From contig NHBP01000063.1 in assembly GCA_002168195.1 (NCBI GenBank), positions 12,546 to 19,712 of the forward strand: a DNA stretch of 7,167 bases, in the 5' to 3' direction. The translations under genes were made by a program, and so were the position numbers. The DNA comes from Planctomycetaceae bacterium TMED10. GTDB taxonomy: Bacteria; Planctomycetota; Planctomycetia; Pirellulales; UBA7805. The notes under the pieces are model-generated. The model saw only the letters and a list, made by a program, of their open reading frames with translations, did not search any database and was not told the origin of the DNA. This document shows, one piece after another, positions 1-6,318 of this stretch; position 1 is the stretch's first letter, and every line of letters begins with the position of its first letter.

Positions 1-279
1 CGCTTCGTGTGACTCGGCATGCACGACGCCAGGGGATGCATCGCGGCCACCAGGTTGAGCCGAATTTCGGGTTTCACCCTCTTGATTGGTCTTATCTGTC
101 AAATCTTTTACAGGATTTACCATTGTTACCTTGGGCTCTTTTACGTTCGCGTTCAGCGTCTTCTCGGCCGAGATTTTTTCCCCCCGAAAGTTTTCTACAG
201 AAGCATGTGTGACGCCAGCCAGATGGAGACTTTCTAATTGATTCAGCACTGAACGCCGTAAGTCTTGATTTCCGCTCAC
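1..279 (-). CDS. Partial N-terminus of a protein running off the left edge; possibly a planctomycete uracil-DNA glycosylase
   Basis: The minus strand is open from position 1 to an in-frame stop at 334-336. The best start is the GTG at 277-279, because the minus-strand sequence AAAGGA (287-292) lies 7 nt before it; a TTG at 325-327 has no ribosome binding site. The visible 93 residues begin MSGNQDLRRSVLNQLESL, followed by HLAGVTHAS. The rest is a hydrophilic, probably disordered stretch rich in E, K, N, T and G (around VKDLTDKTNQEGETRNS). From memory, planctomycete uracil-DNA glycosylases start with a similar 'LESLRLAGVTHLP' segment followed by a variable linker before the catalytic domain. 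No catalytic motif is visible here, so the function is a guess. It is transcribed divergently from der. Coding status is supported by the long stop-free frame, the placed Shine-Dalgarno and the protein-like N-terminal helix. Confidence 0.55.
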   Translation of the reverse strand, partial: MSGNQDLRRSVLNQLESLHLAGVTHASVENFRGEKISAEKTLNANVKEPKVTMVNPVKDLTDKTNQEGETRNSAQPGGRDASPGVVHAESHEA

Positions 280-348
280 AAGGGAATCCTTTGCACCTTC
301 ACTAGAAACACTAGAAAAACGACTCAAGAAATTTTACTGATCCGGCAA

Positions 349-378
349 AGTATACGGGTTAGATGATCCTTGCGTCCA
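349..378 (-). promoter_or_regulatory. Candidate sigma70-type promoter for the left-edge gene
   Basis: On the minus strand TGGACG (373-378, 4 of 6 to TTGACA) is followed after 18 nt by TATACT (349-354, 5 of 6 to TATAAT). It would give a leader of about 60 nt before the GTG at 279. This is a consensus match by eye only; planctomycete promoters are poorly characterised. Confidence 0.3.
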
Positions 379-386
379 GGTATCAG

Positions 387-416
387 TTGGCATTCTTTTT
401 TTCTGTGGGGTATCAT
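387..416 (+). promoter_or_regulatory. Candidate sigma70-type promoter upstream of der
   Basis: TTGGCA (387-392, 5 of 6 to TTGACA) is followed after 18 nt by TATCAT (411-416, 5 of 6 to TATAAT). Transcription would start near 423, leaving a leader of about 230 nt before der. That leader is long, so another promoter nearer the gene is possible. Confidence 0.33.
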
Positions 417-500
417 GATCGAGTCATCAACTTTAATATGAAATCAAGAAATTTTGATTGCCGATTGGAAACGCTTTAATACGCTGTGATCTATCTCGCC

Positions 501-519
501 ATGCAACTGCATGCAACTG
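501..519. repeat. 10-bp direct repeat, two copies
   Basis: The unit ATGCAACTGC occurs at 501-510 and again, apart from its last base, at 511-519. It lies in non-coding sequence. It may simply be a slippage product. Confidence 0.6.
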
Positions 520-578
520 ATGCGCGCATTCCGCTAACAACGTGGTGCCAGATAGAGGAACGGTCAATGCCAAGGAAT

Positions 579-610
579 TTGAAGCCTTGAAGCCTTGAAG
601 CCTTGAAGCG
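579..610. repeat. 8-bp tandem repeat, four copies, upstream of der
   Basis: The unit TTGAAGCC is repeated four times head to tail (579-586, 587-594, 595-602, 603-610), with the last base of the fourth copy changed to G. It sits 44 bp before the der start codon, within the probable 5' leader. Perfect short units such as this can change copy number by polymerase slippage. Confidence 0.85.
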
Positions 611-653
611 AGCACCGGCCAGTACGTTCGTTCATTGGATTAACTAGTTTGCC

Positions 654-2015
654 ATGGGACTTCCTCAAGTAGCAATTGTTGGCCGCCCCAATGTGGGAAA
701 GTCGAGCGTTTTTAATTGGCTAGCCCAAAAGCGATTGGCGATTGTCGACGATCAAGCGGGTGTCACTCGAGATCGCCTCTCTTATCTCATGAGTCATGAT
801 GACCGCTACTTTGAACTGGTTGATACAGGAGGCATCGGCTGCGATGACGTCGATAATCTTACGGAGCAAATCGAGGAGCAGATTCAAACGGCAATCGATT
901 CGGCAGATGTAATTTTATTCGTTGTAGATACACAGACCGGTGCCATGCCATTGGATGACGAAGTGGCAAAACGGTTGCGACACGTTGTGGATACTCCCGT
1001 ACTTTGTGTAGCGAATAAGACGGACAATGAATCGCTCGATCCCAGTGCGGATGCTTTTTACAAACTGGGGAGAGGGCGGTTGGTGCGAACCAGTGTGACG
1101 CAAAATAGAGGGCGACGCCCACTTCTCGATTTGATCGTGGAGCGATTGCCAGAATCTGTCGACGAAACCGTTGAGCCCGTTTCGGATACAAACGCAAAAA
1201 TTGCGATCGTGGGACGTCGTAACGTCGGTAAAAGCACCTTCATCAACGAACTGGCCGGAACGGATCGCGTTATTGTGAGCGAGATTCCAGGAACGACGCG
1301 GGACAGTGTGGATGTGCGATTTGAAGTCGATGGCAAAATATTTACGGCGATTGACACACCAGGCTTACGTCGCAGGAAAAGTGTCAAGACAGACATCGAT
1401 TTTTATGGATTGCATCGAGCACAACGAAGCATTCGGCGAGCCGATGTTGTGCTCATGTTTTTTGATGCGTCGCAACGTATTAGTAAAGTCGATAAACAGC
1501 TTTGCGAGACGATTGCCACTCAATATAAGCCCTGCATTTTTGTAGTGAACAAATGGGATCTCAATGCCTCTAGTATGCTGACCGACAAATGGGTGCAGTA
1601 TCTGCATGATACATTCCGCACAATGCCCTATGTGCCGATTGCTTTCATTACGGCCAAAACGGGAAAAAATGTGAAAACATTGGTGAATCATGCGCAAATG
1701 CTTTTCAAGCAATCGCAGTCTCGGGCCTCGACCGCAAACCTGAATAAAATTTTGCGAAGCGCTTTAGAATATAACCCGCCACCGTTAGACCACCATCATC
1801 AGTCAAAAATCTATTACGCCACTCAGGTAAGTACGTGTCCGCCCACGATTGTGATGTTTTGCAAAAACCCAAAATCGTTTGCGGCGCCATATCGCCGATA
1901 CTTACTGAGAGCGATGCGCGATAATCTTGAGTGCGCGGAAGTTCCCATTAAGCTTTATCTTCGTAGTCGTGACCGAGATGACGCGCGGGACGAATTGAAT
2001 GTTCGTTCGAAATAA
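654..2015 (+). CDS. der: Der (EngA), tandem-domain GTPase for 50S ribosome assembly
   Basis: Der is an essential GTPase that acts in the cytoplasm on maturation of the large ribosomal subunit. The protein has 453 residues, normal for the family (roughly 430-500), and the family's two tandem G domains. Domain 1 shows GRPNVGKS (10-17), the switch I threonine in GVTRDR (T38), DTGG (57-60) and NKTD (121-124). Domain 2 shows GRRNVGKS (187-194), PGTTRD (212-217), DTPG (234-237) and NKWD (299-302). The C-terminal stretch from about 365 to 453 is the KH-like domain. The usual 'SA' of the G5 loop is TSV (146-148) in domain 1 and TAK in domain 2; this loop is variable and the protein should still be active. 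The ATG at 654 puts the first P-loop at the usual distance from the N-terminus, although no clear Shine-Dalgarno precedes it. No clear terminator follows the gene. Confidence 0.97.
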   Translation: MGLPQVAIVGRPNVGKSSVFNWLAQKRLAIVDDQAGVTRDRLSYLMSHDDRYFELVDTGGIGCDDVDNLTEQIEEQIQTAIDSADVILFVVDTQTGAMPLDDEVAKRLRHVVDTPVLCVANKTDNESLDPSADAFYKLGRGRLVRTSVTQNRGRRPLLDLIVERLPESVDETVEPVSDTNAKIAIVGRRNVGKSTFINELAGTDRVIVSEIPGTTRDSVDVRFEVDGKIFTAIDTPGLRRRKSVKTDIDFYGLHRAQRSIRRADVVLMFFDASQRISKVDKQLCETIATQYKPCIFVVNKWDLNASSMLTDKWVQYLHDTFRTMPYVPIAFITAKTGKNVKTLVNHAQMLFKQSQSRASTANLNKILRSALEYNPPPLDHHHQSKIYYATQVSTCPPTIVMFCKNPKSFAAPYRRYLLRAMRDNLECAEVPIKLYLRSRDRDDARDELNVRSK

Positions 2016-2190
2016 GCGATTAATCGCCTGAAGAGGCAGGTTTCAGGAGTGACGCTCAAGCAGTGAAAGTGGTCACTGACGAGAACGTACAACACCATTT
2101 TGTATCGCGATTCTGCGGTTTTCATCCGTGTGGAAGATCAATGTTCTGTTAAGCAAAATCTCAATTTTTCAATAGGAAATAGGCAAAGCA

Positions 2191-3300
2191 ATGATCGTTG
2201 GTGTGCCATGTGAAATCAAAGAAGATGAATACCGTGTGGCTTTACTTCCTGTGGGCGTTGAAGAACTGAATCGAGTCGGACATCAGGTATTGGTTGAATC
2301 CGGTGCCGGCATTGGTTCCGGGATTGCAGACCACGAATATCTGCAGCATGGCGCAGAGATGGTGTCAACTGCAGCAGAGGTTTTTGACCGGGCCAACATG
2401 ATTGTGAAAGTGAAAGAACCACTTCAAGCGGAGTGGCCTTCACTCAGACGCGGGCAACTCGTTTTTACTTATTTTCATTTTGCTGCCAGTCGTGCCTTGA
2501 CCGAAGCAGTGATAGCCTCTGGTTGTACGGCAATTGCCTACGAAACATTAGCGGATGACAGCGGCAAGCTTCCTTTGCTTACGCCAATGAGCGAAGTTGC
2601 CGGGCGGATGAGTGTTCAAGAGGGGGCGAAGTACTTGGAGCGACCACAGATGGGTCGGGGTATTTTGCTTGGGGGTGTACCCGGGGTTGCTCCGGCGCAC
2701 ATTACCATTTTGGGTGGCGGAATTGTCGGAGCAGGCGCCGCGAAAATTGCGGCCGGTTTTGGTGCAGATGTCCATATCCTGGATATCAATATGGATCGGC
2801 TTCGCTATTTGGATGATATTATGCCTGCCAATGTCAATGTTTTGTTCAGTGATCGCCACACCATTCGTGAGCAGCTCAAACGAGCCGATCTTGTCGTAGG
2901 TGCCGTTTTAATTCCTGGCGCTAAAGCACCCTGTTTGATTGAACGAGAGCAACTCGGATTAATGAAGCCGGGAAGTGTCTTGATTGACGTGGCAATTGAT
3001 CAGGGCGGCTGTGTAGAAACGAGTCGCCCTACAAGTCATAGCGAACCAACCTTTCTGGTTGATCAAGTTTTACATTATTGTGTCACGAATATGCCGGGAG
3101 CCGTCGGTCGCACAAGCACCTTCGCACTTTGCAATGTGACGCTACCTTGGGTTTTGAGATTGGCGAACGATGAACTTCGTGCGCTCACTGAAAAATATCC
3201 AGAGATTGCCCGGGCCGTGAATGTCATCGATGGGTCGGTGACCAATCGTGCAGTCGCGGACACGTTTAATCTGCCCTACGAAGATCGCTTTCGCGTTTAG
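2191..3300 (+). CDS. ald: Alanine dehydrogenase
   Basis: Catalyses the reversible NAD-dependent oxidative deamination of L-alanine to pyruvate and ammonia in the cytoplasm, linking nitrogen and central carbon metabolism. At 369 residues it matches the family length (about 370). The start PCEIKEDEYRVAL is the family signature. The catalytic and substrate residues known from other alanine dehydrogenases fall at the expected positions: R15, K75, H96 and D270. The NAD-binding Rossmann fold carries GGGIVGAGA (175-183) and an acidic residue at the end of the second strand (D198). The ATG at 2191 is fixed by the N-terminal signature; the region before it is purine-rich with only a weak ribosome binding site. 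The gaps of 175 bp from der and 202 bp to parA suggest separate transcription. Confidence 0.96.
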   Translation: MIVGVPCEIKEDEYRVALLPVGVEELNRVGHQVLVESGAGIGSGIADHEYLQHGAEMVSTAAEVFDRANMIVKVKEPLQAEWPSLRRGQLVFTYFHFAASRALTEAVIASGCTAIAYETLADDSGKLPLLTPMSEVAGRMSVQEGAKYLERPQMGRGILLGGVPGVAPAHITILGGGIVGAGAAKIAAGFGADVHILDINMDRLRYLDDIMPANVNVLFSDRHTIREQLKRADLVVGAVLIPGAKAPCLIEREQLGLMKPGSVLIDVAIDQGGCVETSRPTSHSEPTFLVDQVLHYCVTNMPGAVGRTSTFALCNVTLPWVLRLANDELRALTEKYPEIARAVNVIDGSVTNRAVADTFNLPYEDRFRV

Positions 3301-3491
3301 TCAAAGATGTGGGGTGCGCAAAATTCGGTTCTTGATTGCTCGGTTATGCTTGCACTGCGCGCATCATTGGGGTTTCTTGTTTTGATCTTGAGGCAGCATG
3401 GTTTGCGCCCTAATTGGACTATCAATGGCCAAACACGATCTCTACAATCCCACGGCTTGAAACTAGGTAATCGGAGTCATTAGACCGCTAC

Positions 3492-3497
3492 GGGAGG
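3492..3497 (+). promoter_or_regulatory. Shine-Dalgarno sequence of the parA-family gene
   Basis: GGGAGG lies 5 nt before the ATG at 3503 and fixes this start. It is one of the stronger ribosome binding sites among the plus-strand genes. Confidence 0.75.
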
Positions 3498-3502
3498 CCT
3501 CA

Positions 3503-4324
3503 ATGCGATCGATCGCAGTGATTAATCAGAAGGGTGGTGTCGGTAAGACAACCACGACTGTCAATGTAGCGGCTGCGCTTGCAGAGAGCGGGCAGCGTGT
3601 TTTGGTTATCGATATGGATCCCCAGGCGCATGCGACACTCCATATGGGTATGGAGCTTGCTCCAGGCGAATTATCTATTTACGAAGTACTTTGCGGAAAA
3701 TCATCGCTGGAAGATGCGACTCGAAAAATAGAGACCAACCTCTCCTGTGCAGGGAGCCACATCGATCTAGCCGCAGCTGAAATGGAACTATCTAATGTTG
3801 ACGGGCGCGACTTAATTTTAAGAAATCGATTAGAGGAGGTATCGGAAGATTATGACTATGTCATCATTGACTGTCCTCCCTCCCTGGGCGTGTTGACGAT
3901 CAATGCGTTGGCAGCTGTAGACGAGGTTATTTTGCCGATGCAGCCTCATTTTCTGGCGTTACATGGCTTGAGCAAGCTCCTACAAACCATTCATCTCGTG
4001 GCACAGCAACTGAACCCGACCTTAAAGTTGATGGGAGTCGCCTTTTGCATGTTTGACTCCGGGACCCGTTTAGCCGCTGAAGTGAGCCGGGATGTAGAGC
4101 AGTTTTTCGAGCAATCTCGCGGCCAAGCCGTACCCTGGTCCGAAGCGAAAGTCTTTTCTTCACGTATTCGTCGCAATATACGTTTAGCAGAGGCCCCAAG
4201 TTTTGGACGTTCTATTTTCAACTATGCACCAGAGTCCAATGGTGCTGTAGATTATCGGCAGATGGCAGATGAGTTATTAATGAGTCGTGGTGAGGGCGAA
4301 TCAAGCAGGCGCGTCGCAGCTTGA
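3503..4324 (+). CDS. parA: ParA/Soj-family ATPase (deviant Walker A), orphan
   Basis: A 273-residue ParA/MinD-superfamily ATPase. These proteins dimerise on ATP binding, bind DNA non-specifically and position cargo such as chromosome origins, plasmids or protein clusters on the nucleoid. The deviant Walker A motif KGGVGKTT is at 10-17, with the signature lysine K10 and the catalytic K15. IDMDPQ (36-41) is the A' motif and VIIDCPPSLG (120-129) the Walker B region. The C-terminal RRNIRLAEAPSFG segment and the SNGAVDYRQMADELL ending match chromosomal Soj-type proteins, so it is a ParA proper rather than MinD: there is no amphipathic membrane-targeting tail. No parB or centromere-like (parS) repeats are seen beside it, so the partner is elsewhere or it acts on another cargo. 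Its stop codon lies 1 bp from the stop of the convergent DUF2063 gene. The symbol reflects family, not proven function. Confidence 0.9.
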   Translation: MRSIAVINQKGGVGKTTTTVNVAAALAESGQRVLVIDMDPQAHATLHMGMELAPGELSIYEVLCGKSSLEDATRKIETNLSCAGSHIDLAAAEMELSNVDGRDLILRNRLEEVSEDYDYVIIDCPPSLGVLTINALAAVDEVILPMQPHFLALHGLSKLLQTIHLVAQQLNPTLKLMGVAFCMFDSGTRLAAEVSRDVEQFFEQSRGQAVPWSEAKVFSSRIRRNIRLAEAPSFGRSIFNYAPESNGAVDYRQMADELLMSRGEGESSRRVAA

Positions 4325-4325
4325 G

Positions 4326-5231
4326 TTAAGAAGCCTCAATTTCGCGGCAAGTGACATCTGAAAAAAAATGTGCCTCGGTCCATTTTTGAAACCATTCTTG
4401 CAATGAGTTTGCCAACTCGGACAACTCAATGTCAGCAGAAAGTGTTACCGCTTCGATCACCTGCCCAATGGTATCTCCCTGAAGAATCCTCGTTAAGAGT
4501 TGATATTCAACAGGTTCGATTTCCAGACGGCGGACCACATATTGCCGCCGATTGAGTGCGACATATTGTTCCCGTGGTGCGGGCATATCCGGACTTTCAT
4601 CTTGTCGAAAAGCGGTGTAGTAATCGTTGACCGGAAACCGGAAGGCGAGAACGCGCAAACTGGGAACGGGTTGAAGATTCATCTCAGGCCAGCTGTCCGG
4701 ATCAATCGTTTCGATTTGTGCCAAGTCCAGTGGAGATTCTCCCTCGGAGCCTGGGCCATCGAATACCTGCTCAATGTTGCGTTCCAGTGCAGCCAAGTCG
4801 ATTAAAAAGTCAGGCCAGTCCACGCGACCTGCTTGACTTTCTTGGGCATCGGGACGCGTCTGCTGAAGATGCTGCGCAAAACGGTCACCTAATTCACACA
4901 GTGAATAACTTTGCGAGGGGTATCTTTGCAAATATGCGAGTGAGAATTCATTAAAGAGTTCCGTTCCCAAGGCATATTCCAGGACAGGGAAGCTTTCGCG
5001 CAGACATTCCATGAGTCGAGCGAAGTAAGCGTTCCCATAAATCCCCAAACGCTCAGCACTGGTTAAATTTTGGGAGGGGCAGATCACGGTATCCAAAACG
5101 GCCGGTTCAAGGGGAATGGCCTGCTGCGCTTCCTCCGATACGATCCCCGCCTCGATTCCACCCGCATGAGAAATGACGGTCTGCATCCAGATTTGCAATT
5201 TCTGTAAATCGAAGCCCTGCGACCCTTCCAT
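4326..5231 (-). CDS. bufC: DUF2063 / BufC-HvfC family partner protein of the MNIO
   Basis: A 301-residue protein with the N-terminal DUF2063 domain. The diagnostic stretch is around residues 57-130: the ERLGIYGNAYFARLMECL helix, the SFPVLEYALGTELF segment, YLQRYPSQSYSLCELGDRF, and then the DFLIDLAALERNIEQVFD helix. In characterised systems (MbnC, HvfC, BufC, ApyI) such partners bind the precursor peptide and present it to the DUF692 oxygenase. The C-terminal half (about 190-301) is a divergent domain ending in a long helix; I recognise no catalytic residues. It has no signal peptide, so it acts in the cytoplasm. It is the last gene of the cassette, 60 bp downstream of the DUF692 gene and presumably co-transcribed with it. 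The ATG at 5231 has only a weak AAGG upstream. The symbol is assigned by analogy to bufferin loci; the pairing with DUF692 is the firm part. Confidence 0.85.
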   Translation of the reverse strand: MEGSQGFDLQKLQIWMQTVISHAGGIEAGIVSEEAQQAIPLEPAVLDTVICPSQNLTSAERLGIYGNAYFARLMECLRESFPVLEYALGTELFNEFSLAYLQRYPSQSYSLCELGDRFAQHLQQTRPDAQESQAGRVDWPDFLIDLAALERNIEQVFDGPGSEGESPLDLAQIETIDPDSWPEMNLQPVPSLRVLAFRFPVNDYYTAFRQDESPDMPAPREQYVALNRRQYVVRRLEIEPVEYQLLTRILQGDTIGQVIEAVTLSADIELSELANSLQEWFQKWTEAHFFSDVTCREIEAS

Positions 5232-5291
5232 AGCAAATGCCTTTTTGAATAAGCGTTGGATGTAAACGTCAGTCGACGTATGACTTCGTGT

Positions 5292-6215
5292 TTATTGCAC
5301 TTCCGGGCTGACGTAATGGAGTGGATGCGGCACAGCTCCGGTTTGAGCAGTCGAATCGTCTTCAATCACGGCATCGCCTTTGGGTAATTGATCTTCCATG
5401 TGGTCTTTCGCCTTGAGCACCTCAGCGTGAACTTTTTCAAAGGGTGGAATTTGGGCATCCCATTCCAAAAGCGTCGAAATTCCACCAGTGCGGCTGTGGA
5501 CTTCCCGATAAAGTTGCCAAACCGGATCAATCACTTCCGAATCGTGGGTGTCAATAAGATGTGTGCCGCAGTTGGTATGACCAGCGAGGTGACACTGGAC
5601 CACGCGATGAAAAGGAATATGCCTCAAATAGGAATGAGGATCAAAGTCGTGATTGACACTTGATACGTACACATTGTTAACATCAAGCAGCAACCCACAT
5701 CCGGTGGATTCAGACATCTCGGTAATGAATTCCCATTCTGTCATAGTGGATTCAGCAAAGGTGACGTAGCTGCTCGGGTTTTCCAGAATAAGTGGTCTCT
5801 CTAAAAAATCTTGCACCATTTCGATGCGGTTACAGACATGTTCGAGCGTTGTTTCATTGAGAGGTAGCGGCAGCAGATCATGTGTATTGCGGCCGGCAAC
5901 GCCAGTCCAGCAAAGGTGATCTGAAATCCAATGTGCTTTTATCTCTGTTGCCAATTTTTTCAGTTTTTCCAGATAGTTGAAGTTAAGCGGATCGGTGCTC
6001 CCAATCGAGAGAGAGACTCCGTGCATCACGATCGGGTAGCGCTCAGCAATTTTGTCGAGGGTGTCACGCGGCCGACCTTTCGAGTCGATGAAGTTCTCGG
6101 AAATAATCTCAAACCAATCAATCGCGGGATGGTTTTCGAGAATATAGGGAAAGTGAACCGTGCGTAAGCCAATTCCGAGTCCCAGATTGGGATGTCCCAG
6201 ACGTGGTTCAACCAT
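5292..6215 (-). CDS. bufB: DUF692 multinuclear non-heme iron oxygenase (MbnB/BufB/HvfB family)
   Basis: A 307-residue TIM-barrel protein of the DUF692 (MNIO) family. Members use a two- or three-iron centre and O2 to modify cysteines or other residues in RiPP precursors; MbnB makes oxazolone-thioamides, and bufferin enzymes are reported to make thiooxazoles. The family motifs appear in order: GLGIGLR (12-18), WFEIISENF (34-42), MHGVSLSIG (64-72), SDHLCW (98-103), LLPLP (114-118), LENPSSY (144-150), LLDVNNVYV (176-184), QCHLAGH (207-213), IDTHD (221-225) and LEWD (250-253). By analogy with MbnB the iron ligands are probably among H65, D99/H100, E145, D178/N181, H209, D222/H224 and E251, so the site looks intact. 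After about residue 270 there is an acidic, probably flexible tail. The ATG at 6215 is supported by a strong ribosome binding site. No signal peptide is present, so modification would happen in the cytoplasm before export. Confidence 0.93.
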   Translation of the reverse strand: MVEPRLGHPNLGLGIGLRTVHFPYILENHPAIDWFEIISENFIDSKGRPRDTLDKIAERYPIVMHGVSLSIGSTDPLNFNYLEKLKKLATEIKAHWISDHLCWTGVAGRNTHDLLPLPLNETTLEHVCNRIEMVQDFLERPLILENPSSYVTFAESTMTEWEFITEMSESTGCGLLLDVNNVYVSSVNHDFDPHSYLRHIPFHRVVQCHLAGHTNCGTHLIDTHDSEVIDPVWQLYREVHSRTGGISTLLEWDAQIPPFEKVHAEVLKAKDHMEDQLPKGDAVIEDDSTAQTGAVPHPLHYVSPEVQ

Positions 6216-6220
6216 CGAAG

Positions 6221-6229
6221 GACCACCTT
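6221..6229 (-). promoter_or_regulatory. Strong Shine-Dalgarno sequence of the DUF692 gene
   Basis: The minus strand reads AAGGTGGTC, with AAGGTGG placed 7 nt before the ATG at 6215. It confirms this start and suggests efficient translation of those transcripts that pass the upstream terminator. Confidence 0.7.
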
Positions 6230-6250
6230 AAAAAGCGTTTAAAGCTCTCG

Positions 6251-6292
6251 AAAAAAAAGCATGTCGCGTGGCGGAAGGATTGCCACGCGACA
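6251..6292 (-). terminator. Intrinsic terminator/attenuator between the precursor and enzyme genes
   Basis: Read on the minus strand, a perfect 11-bp GC-rich stem (arms 6282-6292 and 6262-6272, TGTCGCGTGGC and its complement) with a 9-nt loop is followed after 3 nt by eight T residues (6251-6258). It begins 26 bp after the precursor stop codon and ends about 35 bp before the DUF692 start. The layout is that of a rho-independent terminator. Since the DUF692 and DUF2063 genes follow on the same strand with no evident promoter in between, it probably acts as a partial terminator that lowers enzyme transcripts relative to precursor transcripts. Confidence 0.88.
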
Positions 6293-6318
6293 CACGTGCT
6301 TGAAATCTACAACACGAA

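Larger units (their letters stand above)
280..653. other. Divergent intergenic region between the left-edge gene and der
   Basis: This 374-bp stretch holds no convincing gene. The short open frames in it have no ribosome binding site and no recognisable protein character. It contains candidate promoters facing both ways (around 349-378 on minus and 387-416 on plus), a 10-bp direct repeat (501-519) and an 8-bp unit repeated four times (579-610) close to the der start. Confidence 0.6.

Noticed and set aside
9..237. Two plus-strand open frames at the left edge
   Set aside because: They lie opposite the longer minus-strand frame, which has a placed ribosome binding site and better protein character; these are shadows.
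433..615. 60-codon minus-strand open frame before der
   Set aside because: Covers the tandem repeats, lacks a ribosome binding site and resembles no protein.
2027..2078. Two 6-bp inverted repeats (2027-2047 and 2061-2078) after der as terminators
   Set aside because: Both stems are short and neither is followed by a T-run, so a rho-independent terminator cannot be supported.
5266..5279. Small palindrome ACGTC-AGTC-GACGT between the DUF692 and DUF2063 genes
   Set aside because: Only 5-bp arms; likely chance, with no promoter or terminator context.
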